From: Gibbula magus
Taxonomy: Eukaryota; Mollusca; Gastropoda; Trochida; Trochidae
DNA: 64,000 nucleotides
Direction of reading: 5' to 3'
Assembly: GCA_936450465.1 (NCBI GenBank)
Contig: OW388294.1
Coordinates: forward strand, 68,280,075 to 68,344,074
The translations under genes and the position numbers were made by a program. Below, piece after piece: positions 1 through 14,200 of the stretch. Each line of letters begins with the position of its first letter. The stretch's first letter is position 1. Below the pieces are notes generated by a model that was not told the origin of the DNA, ran no database searches, and saw nothing but the letters and a program-made list of their open reading frames with translations.

Positions 1-3000
1 AATGTGATGATTTAATAAAAGGCTAAGAATGGTTTTACTCAAATGTGACAATTTGAGTAGAAGTTTGGTAACATTACATTTCATAAATGAGATAAACCTT
101 CTTACTTTTATCATTAAAATGTGGACATGATTCAATGATGTGAAACTTCTCTCAAATGACATGGTTTTACAACGAGTACGTTTTCTGTTTTCTGGAGTTC
201 TTAATATTGTTAACCAAATGAGAACATTTGATCGGAGATCTAAAAGATACGGTTTTTAGGCAAACACAATTATTATACTTACAAATGTATATGTCTGTAA
301 TTTTTTTAGTATTACGTATCATCAATTAGATTTGGAAATTTAGAAAATTGACTTCATTAAATTCTCAGTTGTTAAAAAGTGTGGGTATATTAGAAAAGAG
401 TAGGTATATCAGAAAAGGTGTAGGTATATTAGAAAAGTGTAGTTATAACCAGTGCCAGGTTAGATTATCTTGCCCTCGCTCTCGCCTGTGAAATTACAAC
501 TTCACAGTCACTCGTATTGTAACAACAATATGACATCTATGCTTTGATATTAATCGCTAGTGCAACAAGGATGTTGAAACATAAGTATGACGTGTAATAA
601 GGTGATGAAATACAGGATTAAGAGGATTAAGAGGACTTAACGGTTTTCACACATTTGCAAACGATAGTAAAACAATGACATCTTACATATGGAATGAAAT
701 AGCAGAATTTGCGTAATATAACTGTACAAATAAAGGCTTTAGCCTAAATAATTATATTCAAAGCACAATCAAGAATACATCAACTGGCTACATCTGTGAG
801 CCTTGATATCTTCTTTGACTGGTAATTCACAAGTTGAGGTAATTACAAAGGAAGAAGTCTTTATGGAAATAGAAACGTACATACATTGTATGTATGGATG
901 TACACATTGTCATTGTATATTCCATTATTATAACTTTTCAAGGTCGATTAACTATTTGATTCACCGATAACTGAAGTCAATAACTGTTTTATTATATGAT
1001 TCATGAAGGTATCAATTTGTTTTAATTCATTTTTTTCAAAATACATTTCTTTCACCAAAAAGGTTAAAAAAAATTAATAGTACTTGTAAAACTAAACTTA
1101 ATGACAACATACACTTTGATTGAATAAAAAAGAGTTTTTTCTTAAATAAATGATTGCCAAGGGAAGTCAGAGCTCCTCGCGGTGGTGATCTATTTTTAGG
1201 TCCAGATCATTGGATTGTTATGTCGACCTCGCCTGATGCTTCCTGCGGTCAGCATAACTTTTGGTCATTGACGATGACCATCTGTCTCGGCCAATCAGGA
1301 AACAGAACTCTCGTCCATCATATCATACAAGCATTTGTTTCACCCAGCGAGCCAAACGACTTTCCAAATTGTGAAAAAATCACTTTAATGACACCAGGTA
1401 TTCGCAAACATGTCGACATGACTAGCAATATCCATGCCGATAGGGCTACCACTCACAAAATGTTATGAACGAATAATCAGTGTTTGCGATATCTTTCAAA
1501 ATATGTAAGCGAAATTGAATAAGGAATAAAGAACTCGGGAAAAATCGCTAGGTTCACAATTTGAATAAGGAATAAGGAACTGGGAAGAACACGCGTATAG
1601 CAGCTACATTGTATATTGACATCATAAGAGTTATGCTAAGCTTACATTATTACATCACTGCAAAACTATCTGTCTGTTTCTACTATACATCATTATGACG
1701 CCATTCCTGAACCTGACTAGCTTTGACGTCCTGTTCGAATTTTGAGAGAGTGATTAATATTTGGTGACGTCATTCATGAATCTGACGCCATTCTTCGGGG
1801 ACTAAATGATACGGATAAACTGAAAGTACATAATGCTTGCAAACGTTTTCTGAATGTTAAGTTATCAACATCGAATAGTGGGGTTTTAGCTAAGTGTGGT
1901 ACAGATATCCTTTTCAATTATCTGCTGTTTTAAAAAGGTATGAAATATTGGTTAAATCTTAAATCTTATGATGCCTGAATATGGTTTGCCTCGAAAATGT
2001 CATAACATAAGGTCATGCCAATTGGGTTACCAAGATAAGAAACATAATATTTAAAATAAAGTCACAAGTGACGATGAAAGGATTCAACGCATATTTGATT
2101 AATTTCCTATTAAGTACTTCATATCAGCATTCATTCTTGAAAGTAACAGGAATATCTGTAAAAGCATTAAGCTACAGCAGCCTCTACCTGTCCATCTCAT
2201 ACGAAAGTAGGATTTACCCCCCTTTTTTACAGTACAAATTGACGTCGCTATTGATCAAGATAAAATGTTTATAGCTCATTGGTTATGTTTATTATCTAGT
2301 GCAATCCTTTCGCATTCTGACGAGGTATTAAACAACGTGCTACGATTTTGCATTGTTGATCTATGAGAAAACAAATACACACTACAAACGCGATTTTGGA
2401 TATTTTTAGAAACTGTAAGCTTAATTGTGGGCGGAAATGACTGTACACGAGAGAAATTATTATTGATTCATAAAAAACTGAGTCTAATCTAACTCTCATG
2501 AAAAATCACCAATTCGAAGGGTAGGTTTTTGAGTTTTTGTCCCCTTGAAGTTTGCATTTTTGATAAATTCACCAGATTTCAAATACCTCAGCTAATTTTG
2601 AAAAGTGTCTAAACTCAAAATGGCGGCGAAACTACGTGACCAACGAAATTGTCATGATTTACTTTTCTGCTCGCAATGTTAATACGCATCTTTTAAAAAA
2701 GGTTGCAAGTCTCTTGATGCATTTTTAATGTTTTTCCCATGTTAAAAATCAAAGTTTAGATTCGAACTGGAACTGTTACGGCTGTGTCGATTGGGCCCAA
2801 AAGCTTTCTCTTGCGATTCCAGGGCAAGGGCTATGGGGCTGCAAAATGTGGATGCATTTGCTTCAGTCGTTTTTGCTAAAACGATGGTCAAAGGATTTTG
2901 AAATAATAATAATAAAACATGCCAATCTAAATAAGGATTCAGCACTTTAGTGCTGAATCCTTAAATATAGTCACAGCGCATAATATTAAGCGCATAAATG

Positions 3001-3700
3001 AGACAATTATTTTGAATGTTATTGACATTGTTCATCGTTCAAAACAAGTTGCAAGTCTGTAAAGTTATTGTAAAAGTTTTGCCTATGTCTCTAAGTGAAA
3101 ATGGAAATATCACACACTAATAGACCCCTACATTATGTTTATCATGATTAAGATAAAACAGTTAATATTTTCATACTAAGGTGTAATATAGAAAATGTTG
3201 TGCTTTAATTTCCACGTAAGTAGATATAATCATCATATAGATTGCATACATAATTAATCTGTTATGTTCTTCTGCATATGCAAGAACATACTAAAAAATG
3301 TTCATTAACGGACCCCAATATGACAATCGTGATGTTTGAAGCTTAACTATCAACTTTTTTATGAAAGGATTCAATACAAAAGATGTTGCTCTTGAAATTG
3401 TCGATCCGCAGGCATAAGTCATGTGTAAATTGCTTATTTGATTAAGCACCTGTGTACGTTTGAAGTTTGTTGAAAATGACTATTTTCGCAAAAAATGGCA
3501 ATTTTCAAAGGACTGTAACGTGGAAACCTTTGTAGATCTATGCTTGAAAAATATTGTGCTTTATATAACATATTTCTGCTTTGAAATATTATAAGAATTA
3601 TGTCTGTATCTTAAATGGTTGAAGAACAATAATTCTCAAAAGAAAATGCGCATCGAAAAGTCGCAAAATAAAAAAGTTTCAAATGTTTCTAAAACTGTGT
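1..3700. other. Intergenic, downstream of gene copy 1
   Basis: AT-rich with no supported gene. The 104-codon frame at 1154 starts at TTG and has no recognisable motif. 1690-1800 holds degenerate GACGTCATTC units like the 28-bp minisatellite. 2618-2745 resembles 7323-7450 (GGCGGCGAAACTACGTGA). Confidence 0.5.
378..446. repeat. Short tandem repeat, ~20-bp units
   Basis: Three to four copies of TATATTAGAAAAGTGTAGG-like units. The flank GTTGTTAAAAAGTGT recurs near 53155. Confidence 0.6.
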
Positions 3701-3703
3701 AAA

Positions 3704-6643
3704 TAGACCGATCCATTAAGCTCCGCCCCTACGAGTTTTCAACCAATCAGCGCGCCGTATTATTGACCTACTGAGGCGAGATTACCTCCTCGGACAACAA
3801 CAAGCAATATGGCGGGTTCTCTGCCTGACGGAAGGGAATGTCGTCGATACGTTTTCCGTTTAAAATCAGCCTTGTCATGCGTAAAATATCGATGACACTG
3901 TGTTTGAAGCTTGAAAGGTTGACCCACCTAATCGGAAATGCACATGAAATAAACTATTTCTCATTCAGATCGGAGATACAATCACAAAATGAGGATCGAG
4001 GTGAGTGCATGCCAAGCTTGGTTTGTTTACATAAAAAACTGGAAAATATTTGTTTGCAATGCGTAAACAATAGTTGATATTTTAGGTTCATGGTGACTTT
4101 ATCACAGGCCGATTTATTTAACAGAATATTTGGGGTTTTTTTATATTCTACAAAAATCTATGAACACAGTTTTGAAAGTAAACGCATTTAGACTTTCCTG
4201 GTGTTTTCAGGATTCAGGAAACCATGTCACTTTAGTCAGTTCTGTACTGTACAGTAGGCCTTGTGTAAACACATTTCTATGCCTACTGTATAGGTCGACA
4301 ACAATGACAGTTTGATCTACAGTCAACACAAATGAAATTAATCAAATATCCTTTTAATTTTGTATGAATTTATGAATCAATGAAATACTTTTTTAATTTA
4401 GTTAGCCATGTGCAGGTAAGCTTGGAATATTTAAATTTGTTACATATAATATTTAGAAAACTCCATAACATTAATAACAATATAATGATAAAAATATTTT
4501 CAAATTTGATTTAATCATCATAGTCAATTGATTTGGTTTTATATTTTCAGATTCCAATTAATGTGTGACACCTGGATAGGATAACAGATTCAATCAGCCA
4601 CTGTTGTGTCATCAAGGCTAAACAGGACAATGAGATGAAATAAAGCTATGGGTTAGCAAAGTAAGTATGAACATATAGATCTAACCCAATTTACAATTGC
4701 ATGTATACATTTGATCCCAATAAAACATATTTTGCAAATAGGGACACACTCTTGTACATGACAAATTTTAATTTCTATATAAATTCTTAATTTGTCAGAT
4801 AATAAGAATAGTCTGACATGGGTGATTTTTAATGTCTATTGATAAGAATGAATCATATTGTTATGACTAACTAAAACATATATAACCTGGGATGCACATT
4901 TCCCTTATATGTACAATTGATTAAAACCATAGGCAGCAGCTTGAAATTGGATTATAAGTGTTGTCATAAATTTCAACAAATAAAAATATTTATTAATTAA
5001 CCTTGAACCATTTGTTATTTGGATTCTTACGAATAATCTGTTAATAGTCATTTAAAAATATATATTTATTTATAATAATATGCTTTATGTGACTTTTTGG
5101 ATTTATCATTACTTTTACTAACTTGGAAAGTGTGGAAAATTTTAAATTATTTGTTGACATTCTGTTATTCAAAATGTATGAATACAATTTAATTTTCAAT
5201 TATAAAATTTGCCAGAATATTTTTAACATTTTCAAGTTCACAATAAGATAACAATTAAGAGAATGATATCAATAATTGCAAAACTTGCATGGTAACAATT
5301 ATTATTTATTTTTTCAGACTCACAAGATCAGAATGAATAGGGAAAACTACAGGATGTATGAGAGTATCAAGCCTGAACATCCATTGAATCTAAGTAATAA
5401 GCAGCATGTCAACATGTACCTTATTTGTTGTATTTGTGTAGGATAATAAATTTACTCATTGATTGTTAATTATATGATATATTCATGAATAAATTAAACT
5501 CTGAAACTCTACATAAAAGAGTATTTGTTTGTTATTTGACTGGTTGTTTCATATCAGAATGATCATATACTTTGTTATTGTGTTAACATGTAATCATCTT
5601 CAGTGAATGGAAGTGTTCATATTAAATTTTTGTTTTTACATATTTTCATGGTTTGTTGAATGGTTATTGTAAATGGTATTTTCTCATACATACAATTTAT
5701 ACATATAACAGCACATATTTATCTTGATTTCATCATACAATACTGAAACATCATACTCAGCTATACATAAATATTACATTACTATAACTCAACATAATAT
5801 TTGTAAGATGATTACAGCTGTTCAGTTAGTGTGGACAACTCATAGTCAGTCAGTGTAATATTTTCTTATGCTAGTAATTTACAACTGTTATGGAATACTT
5901 ATATTTTAGATGGCTTATTTGCAAAAAAATGTAAACAAAACTGAAATGAAACAATATATAGATCTAATTTATTGGAGACTATAAAGGGAGATATATATAA
6001 GTCTGAAATGCACATGCACATGTCTGTGTCTTAACACTTTTACTTAGGAACTGTTTTTAACAAATGGAGATACAGAACAAATCTAATTTGTTTCTACATT
6101 CAGGAAAATCATATCGTATCGTGTGTTGAAGAACATTTACTATTTTACGGTTCCATGCATTTCTATAAATAGACCAAAAACATGGATGGGCGGACACGTC
6201 ATGTGTCGAAGTTAGATTTCTTCAGGGCCGCATTCATTTAGTAAATATGACAACATATACTGAGTTAATCACCCTATCCTTACCACAAAACATATATGCA
6301 AGTCAAGACAAAATGGCAGGAAATGTATTCAATCTCGGCCTTGGCAAAGTAAATTTCTTACCCTTTATCTCGTTACGGTCGACCAGTTTTTTTGTGATCT
6401 AAATATCATTTCAACGTAGATTGTGTTCTAAAATTTACAGTTTTGTTATCAAAAGACATCATTATTTTCATTTTAGTCGTTTCCGTGAACTGACAAAGCT
6501 TCAAAACGCCGTAGTCGCCGGCAAAATATGTCGTTCTCAGCAAAACGCCCTTCAGACACTTCCGCATGTTTGTCCGAGGTTGTCTGTTGCTAGGGACGGT
6601 TGCCAGGGGGCGGGGCTTAATGGATCGGTCTATTGTGCCAAAA
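3704..6643. mobile_element. 2.9-kb element with 26-bp TIRs and GC-box ends
   Basis: TIRs begin TAGACCGATCCATTAAGC and match over 26 bp with one mismatch, each entering a GC box (CTCCGCCCC / GGGGCGGGG). Just inside the left end is a CCAAT box and an ATGGCGG start; the right end has an RFX-like GTTGCTAGGGAC. No clear target duplication. No transposase is visible, so it is non-autonomous or degenerate. Could instead be host sequence with an inverted duplication of a promoter. Confidence 0.55.
3812..5490 (+). ncRNA. Possible spliced transcript inside the TIR element
   Basis: Donor and acceptor-like signals in order: GAG|GTGAGTGC near 3998, TATTTTCAG near 4550, AAA|GTAAGTAT near 4660, TTTTTTCAG near 5317, then AATAAA near 5445 and AATAAA near 5487. 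The ATG at 3811 gives only about 28 codons. Exons look non-coding. Confidence 0.3.
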
Positions 6644-6649
6644 CTATCA

Positions 6650-7615
6650 ACTTTTATATGACAATTTCTGTAGTTCAGTTGTGAAGATAACCATGATAAA
6701 CAGAATGCAAGAAACAGATTACAAATCAAACGATTTCTGACAGAGTTATGTCCCTTTAAGTTTAAAGGCCGAAAATCCCTTTTTAAAAAAATCAATTTTT
6801 AAAATGATCTCACCCGTAAACAGTTCAATATAGAGCTTCGGCTCATAGATTAATATAAACAGCAGTGTTTTAGCTTCCAAATGAGCTATACAATATGTCT
6901 GTTTATGTTGTCGTTATTTAGGAGAAGATTTTTAAAGACGCGTACCCTCAATTTTGCGAAATTTCACCACATTTTCAGTTTTTTCGAAAAAGCAAAAAAA
7001 TTATTAATACGGCCGAAAACCGGTATAACCCTATTCGATGGGGATTGTTTTTGCCCACATTTTGGTGAAGGTTTTGTGAAATTATCTTGTTTCGTTTTTG
7101 AGCTATTGAGATTGAAATTTGCATTTTTTCAAAATTGCGAGATTTTAAGTACCCGCTGTGAAAAACATATTGTGATTGAGAACCTGTGAGGGGATTCCCA
7201 AATTATATAATGCCTTTGCTACACCATTTCCAAAGATCAATTCTCTAGTGTTTATATCTTCGGAGAAGAAGATTTTCAAAGGTGCATTGGGTCCGAAGAT
7301 TTTTAAAAGTTTTTAAAAATCAAGATGGCAGCGAAACCACGTGAACTACAGATTCGTCATGATTTACTTTTATGCTTGCATGGTTATTGCGCATCTTTTA
7401 AAAAAGTTGCAAGTCTCTAGCTGCATTTTTCATTTTTTCCCCCATGTTAATTTTCGAAGCTTTACTATGCATTTGAAAAAAAAGCTATTTTGTCATATTA
7501 ATATTATATCTTGTTATGTCACATACATTTTGACATTAAAAATATTTCAATGTCTGCACCGATGAGGTGTTTTTGTACCAATAATAGGCCCGTGCCTTAC
7601 AGTATTGGAAATAAA
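6650..7615. other. Intergenic, no gene seen
   Basis: Contains a second copy (7323-7450) of the 2618-2745 segment. No splice or coding evidence. Confidence 0.5.
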
Positions 7616-7619
7616 AGAT

Positions 7620-8245
7620 TGAACCTTATTCATGGTGGCGTAATTCCTGAACCTGTTTCATGATGTCATTCCTGAACCTGGTTCATGGTAACGTCCTTCC
7701 TGAACCTGATTCATGGTGACGTCATTCCTTAACCAGATTCGGGTTACGTAATTCCCGAACCTTATTCATGGTGATGTCATTCCTGAACCTGATTCGCGGT
7801 GACATAATTCCTGAACCTGATTTGCGGTGACATAATTCCTGAACCTGATTAATGGTGACATAATTCCTGAACCTGATTCATGGTGGACTCATACCTGAAC
7901 CTGATTCATGGTGGATTCATTCCTGAACCTGATTCATGGTGATGTCATTCCTGAACCTGATTCTTGGTGATGTAATTCCTGAACCTGATTCATAGTGATG
8001 TCATTCCTGATCCTGATTCATGGTGATGTCATTCCTGAACCTGATTCATGGTGACGTCATTCCTGAACCTGATTCATGGTGATGTCATTCCTGAACCTGA
8101 TTCATGGTGATGTCTTTCCTGAACCTGATTCATGGTGACGTCATTCCTGAACCTGATTCATGGTGATGTTATTCCTGAACCTGATTCATGGTGATGTTAT
8201 TCCTGAACCTGACTAACGGTGACGTCATTTCTGAACCTTATTTCC
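7620..8245. repeat. 28-bp minisatellite with TGACGTCA palindrome (copy 1, 3' UTR)
   Basis: About 22 units of a 28-bp repeat (consensus start ATTCCTGAACCTGATTCATG followed by GTGACGTC). Many units carry TGACGTCA or TGATGTCA, a CRE/ATF-type palindrome. Lies immediately after the terminal exon acceptor on the minus strand. A paralogous array is at 57738-58050. Confidence 0.85.
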
Positions 8246-8252
8246 TGATTTA
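8225..8252 (-). CDS. Terminal exon coding end, copy 1
   Basis: Acceptor AATGTCTCTTTCAG. In the predicted phase it reads (S)KSGNKVQK then TGA, where the stop is the TGA of the first TGACGTCA of the minisatellite. The remaining exon would be 3' UTR made of the 28-bp repeats. Confidence 0.45.
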
Positions 8253-11200
8253 CTGAAAGAGACATTGATATTGGTAAATAAGTTACAGGTAGAATTAGAT
8301 TTACATTTTCCTATGTATATATAAATTCACACGAGAAATTGATTGATCAAAAGACACATAATGAACTCGTTAACCCTCATTGTCCATTAGTGACATCCAA
8401 TTGAAGACCTCGAGGCAATCCACGTACGTGATTGAACGACAATGACTGAGTTTGGTGTCAATACACTTACGTGTTAAGATGTGGAGCATTACAACATGCT
8501 TTTGTTTTTGTTCATACATAAATATATAATCTTCCATGTGTTAACCATACTTGAAGAGACCAATACACCGGTCGAAATGAGCTCATCGTATTGTATTAAA
8601 TAAGATTGATCCAGTCAAAACCATCCGATGTGTACTCTTTTCTATAATAAAATTTACAGTTAGGTGAATTAAAATTATATAATTTTCATGTTTAATTTGT
8701 AATGAATGTATATATAAATATATAATGCGTGTGTGTGTGTGTTCTAATAATAAAGATATAATAACCTCCAATGCTGTATTTGTTCTGTCACGAATCCTGA
8801 AATTAAACACATAAATAAGGTTTAACTGGTAAACTCACACGTGTTGACGAAGATAATATCAGAAGACGTTTTATGAGGATAGAAATTAAGAATTTGATAA
8901 GTACCTTTAGGTGGAAGGCTGTCTCTATTTTCTGATTTTGGTGGTGGACCTTTAAACATAGTGGACAGAAGAAACATACATGTACAAACTGTTTATATAA
9001 GTGTGAGTTAGTGAGTTATTGTTTAACGCCGCTTCGGCAGTATTGCAGCCATTAGCGGCGAGATATTTAATTTATATGCCTAATTTAAAAAGAAAATTGC
9101 ATTTGAAAAACAGAACACGGCACGAAGGCCGCAAAAACAACAGCATATTATCACATGTTGAATAAAAGCTGATAATGAAAAATTAAAATTTACAATTTGT
9201 CAATAAGGTGTATTGCCTTTAGAAAATCTAAAACACGATGCTCACCGAAATGAGTAAAAACTTGATTGATTGAAATAGAAGGATAAAAAGTTTCCCGATA
9301 TGTGCAGTGTCCCAACACTCACATAGAATGTCTTTGATTGTGAGAGGACACGGACAGGGTATACATACCGGGGGATCTTCCCCCTTTAAAAGATATGAGT
9401 GTGTTAGATGAGAGTGTCCAATACGACATCGTCGTAGGACACAAGCTTCCTGCCGGGTAAAAGAGGATAGAGATTTGTAACCTAAATGAGGTTGAATAGT
9501 GTGAAGTTTGTAATGATGTTGTTGGTCCCATTGGGACTTCCAACGTTGTTTAATGTAAGATCTAATAGCAGGTTTAGAATCCGTATATGGAACTTTAGTG
9601 GGAGAAATATGTATGAGGTTTAATGCTGATTTAACTACCGAGTAAGCTTTGTTATTACATCTTATACCCATATGGCTAGGAAGCCAGCAGAAGACAATGT
9701 CGCATTGGAGACAAGAATTATGAAGTAATAAAATATCCCTGATAATTGGGTGATCACTCTTACAGTTTTTAATTGCTTGTAGGCAAGAAAGTGAATCAGA
9801 AAAAATAATGTAATTATTTGGAGTTGAGTTTTTAATGTGATGGACGGCCTTAAGAATGGCCTTAGCTTCTGCAGTAAAGATGCTGCTGCCATCATGCAGC
9901 CTTGAAGCATATGTTGTTGAAGGAGTCACAGTTGCTACTGCAACTGTGGGTCCATCCTTAGAACCGTCAGTGTAAATTGGTTTATAATCTGCGAAAAAAT
10001 CGCGAAGTTCAAAAAGATTGCTGTTGACACGGGCCTCACCAGCTGCCATGGCGGAGTGGCAAGCAAACCGTGCTCTGCTATTGTTGAGAGGTTGATATCA
10101 GAATCTTCAACATGTTGTTGAAGTCTGATACCGAGTGGTGGAATTGCTTTAGGTTTTAAGTTATACAACTGTTGGTATCTAGGATTGAATACGCAGTTTT
10201 TATATATGAAGTATAAGTACTAACATATGTGCGAAACAATGAATGATTATATCAGTTCTTCTCAAAGTGACATAACATCGATTTCAATACATAAAATTAG
10301 GATTGATCAGAATCTCGTTGTGATTGGTAAATGATTATTTTTTGTCGTGTCCTCTATTAGGATATTTTTTATCAACAAGTAACTTAAATCCTCTCAAGCT
10401 AAGAAAAAATAGTAGAACAATCATTGCTGGTACAAATAGCCTGATTAAAATGGATAAGGTTTAATAGTCAAAATAAACAAAAACGAACGTTTTCTTAATA
10501 CCGGTGACGCAGATATATCTTCTGGAGGTAAAGGGTGTGTTTCCTCTTGAGCTGAACCTTTAAGGAAAACGTTATGGGAATAAATATTGTTAAAAGAACA
10601 TTCTTTTGAACTAAAACGTGTATTGAAGATGCTATAATTCTGAAGCAAAATATCAACATACACGGGTTGCTTATGTCTAGATGTCAAACGATTCTCTTCC
10701 AAGTTCTTCAATACATTATTATTTACATTAAAATAAATTGTAATATTTGAATTATCTCATTATGAAACATTAAAACATCTTACTCATAGAAATAGTGGCA
10801 TCAAAGTGAAACTGGGTGAATGTGAAAGGGTGGATGTTCTAATCAGAGTAATATCTTTTGACATAACCTAGATTTCAATCCCCTTAAACTACGAATAAGC
10901 AGAAATAGCTTTCCGCAGATGTATCTTCTGGATGAGAGATTGTGTTTCATCTTGAGAAATACCTTACAGAAATTGAAGCTTTATGTGAATACATATTGTT
11001 AGTTATCAGAAGATAATTCTTTTGAATTAAAACGTGTATTGAAGATGCTATAAGTTGAAGCAAATAATAACATACACGTACTGCTTATGTCGAAATGTGA
11101 ATCCATACTCTTCAATTTTAACAACTTATTGATCACCTAAATCTAAATTATTTCAAGTTTAAGGTAAAATATAAATTAAACACGAGAGCTAAATATAGTG

Positions 11201-14200
11201 AAATAGCTTTGATGATGAAGATATGATACAATGAATTTTGAATTATTACAATAGTGAATAATTTAATCCTTCAACTGGATGGCTGTCTCTAGTTTCTAAT
11301 GTTATATGTGAATGACAATTGGCAATATCACTTTTGAAAGAGTCTGCTCTTTTGACAAATTTAACAGTATATCAACATTTACACCAAAGGAAATTGTTAT
11401 ATTTGAATTATTTGTTTTTGAAACGTTACGAAATCCTACTGCCAACGTATTCAAAGTAATATTTTCTAACAAAACCTCCGTTCAATACATAATACAGATC
11501 TATTAGAATTGGTCAATGCGTATTCAAAAGTATTGCCTTCTAAACTATCCATAATTCTCAATGCAAATTGAAATGTTTTTCAAAGTAAATATGAGATTAT
11601 AGATTTGACCATCTATATCAATATGATTATATCAATCCACATGGATATTTACATCCCATCAAGCCACATAGCAGTAGAAAAAGCTTTTCTGGTAAAAATA
11701 CCCTGAGTCAAAATAAAATACAAACGTTTTCGTTCATCTGGCGCTGGAGTTGTTTCTTTTTGGTTGAAAGATTGTGTTTCCTCTTGAGTTAAACCTATAA
11801 GGAAAACATTATGTTAATGAATAGTCTTAGTGTAACAAAAGGTAATTCTTATCAACTAAAACATGCATTGGAGATGCTATAACCTTAAGCAAAACAGCAA
11901 CATATTGCTTATTTCTATTCGAGAATCAATAATCTGCCATTGTAAAAACCTATGGATAACTCAATAATAAAATGTTTCTGATATCTCTTATATAAGTTGT
12001 TATATGAATTCAATACGAGAGCTGAATCTATATGTTTTCTAATGTGTTGATGAATATATAATCAAGAAAAGTTGATCTACTGATGAAAACTACGAATATA
12101 ATAGTAAATATTTGAAAAGCTTCAACTGGAAGACTTTTTCATTGCTTAAGCAATCGGTGGTGCACCTTTGAAAATAGCGTACATGTTTGATAAGAAAGAT
12201 ATATACATGTGCATACTGTTTATATATGAAAAACATAGGGCAATATAAGTTTTGATAGAGTCTGCTTTCTGACAAAGAGTACAAATTGCTTATAATACTT
12301 TTGGATTTTTTCATCTCGGATGTTTACCTCATTTGCATAATATAATTTTCAGAACGGATTTTAACTTCACTGGGAAAATTAAAACAAGAGCGCTATTAAA
12401 AGATCTTGAATAAATTGTGGTTTGTTTCATTTATCCACACGTTGTGATTTAGTTTTATCACTAATTAATCGAAATATTGTTTACTTGATGAACATATTAT
12501 TCTTTTAAAATAAAACATACAATGAAGTGCTATAGTTCGGAAGCACATTATCCAAATACAGGTCATATCTACATGTATTTTTGAATCAATGCTCTGCAAT
12601 GTTAAAACCAATGGTTACTAAACTATTTCGAAAATTGGAGTTGAAATATAATATCAACAAGAAAGCATAATCTTTTAAAATTGAATGTGATTATGAAGAT
12701 AAAAGCAACAACCTTTGGTCTATTGAAATTATGAATACGATAATGCGTTATGTGAGATACCTTCAGCTGGACGGTTGTCTCTTTTTCCAAGTTTTGTAGG
12801 GTACATGTATGATAAGAACGATGCATGTACATACTGTTTATATACGAAGGAAATTGGGCAATACCACTTTTGAAATTCTACCTTTCTGACAAGTTCGTCA
12901 ATACATAAACATTTACATCAAAGGAATTATAATATTTGAATTATATGATAATGAAACATTAACACAACTTATTTTATAGAAGTATTGACATAAATGTGAA
13001 GGAAGGTGAATGTGAATGGGCGCTATTCTAATCAGAGTAATATATTCTGACTTCCTCGAATTGAATCCCCGTAAACTACGAATAAGCAGAACAATCTTTG
13101 CTGGTACATGTACACATAACGTGATTGAACGGATTACGTTTAAAAGTCAATCTAGAATACAAACGTTTTCGTTCAGATGGTGATCCAGCTGTATCTTCTT
13201 GTTGGGGAGATTGTGGTTCCTCTCGACTTGTACCTTAAAGGAAAGTTTTATGTGAATATGTATTGTTAGTTTATCCAAAGAAAATTCTTTTGAACTAAAA
13301 GATGCATTGTAGTGCAGTGGCTTAGGTTTCATAAAAAAAAATAGGGTGCCCGATTTTCAGACTCTCTTTTGACTTTTATACGCAGTTCATTTTAGGTGTC
13401 CGAAGGCGATGAAGACCGGAATAAACATGACTTGTTGTTGGTGAGTAGTACTTTTGACGTTACATTATTTACTTCCTGTCACCCGCTGATTTTTACGTCA
13501 GTGCGATTTGAGTAAAGATAAAGAATCACCGAGCGAATGAGATGACTTTAGTAAGTTATTAACATTGAAAATAAATATAAATGATCCTTTTGCCGAACTG
13601 AAAACTGAAAACAAGTGTAAATATTATTGATTTCACGGCAGCGGGCTTTGACGTCCGACGTTATACACCCGCTGAGGCTATTTATAACTGCATTCACCAA
13701 TCTCCCCCAGTTACGTAAGAAACTTTCGGTAAACAATCTCCAATACACGATGTTATTAAAACACACCAAAACTTAAAAATTTAATTGGAAAAAGTGTTAA
13801 TGAGTCAAATCTCCACGTTCGGTGATGTCATTTTATCAAGGGAGATAACTCTGTCGCGCTTATATTGAGAATACTTTCATTTCAACACATGATTATGAGT
13901 ATATCATTATTCAACCTGAAACGAATCTGTTTGTTGTTATTTGTCTGTTTAGTTGGAAATAGTTTTTGAACATGGAACACGCGTTAATTGTGATGTTGAT
14001 AGTTTCTTTTGTAAAATTAATAATTGAAAATTGATTAATTCATTAAAGGGGCCTTCAGTGTTTATTTGAGTCACTTATGTCAAAAGGTGTAAATTGGGTT
14101 ATTTCAGTCGAGAAATACTGACTGAATTATTATTTTATGACTACTCAATTTCATAAAAAGATATAATGTTGCAATTGTCTTGACACAAATTGACAATGTA

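Noticed and set aside
1154..1468. 104-codon frame in a slightly GC-richer stretch
   Set aside because: It begins at TTG, shows no family motif, and has no splice or promoter support.
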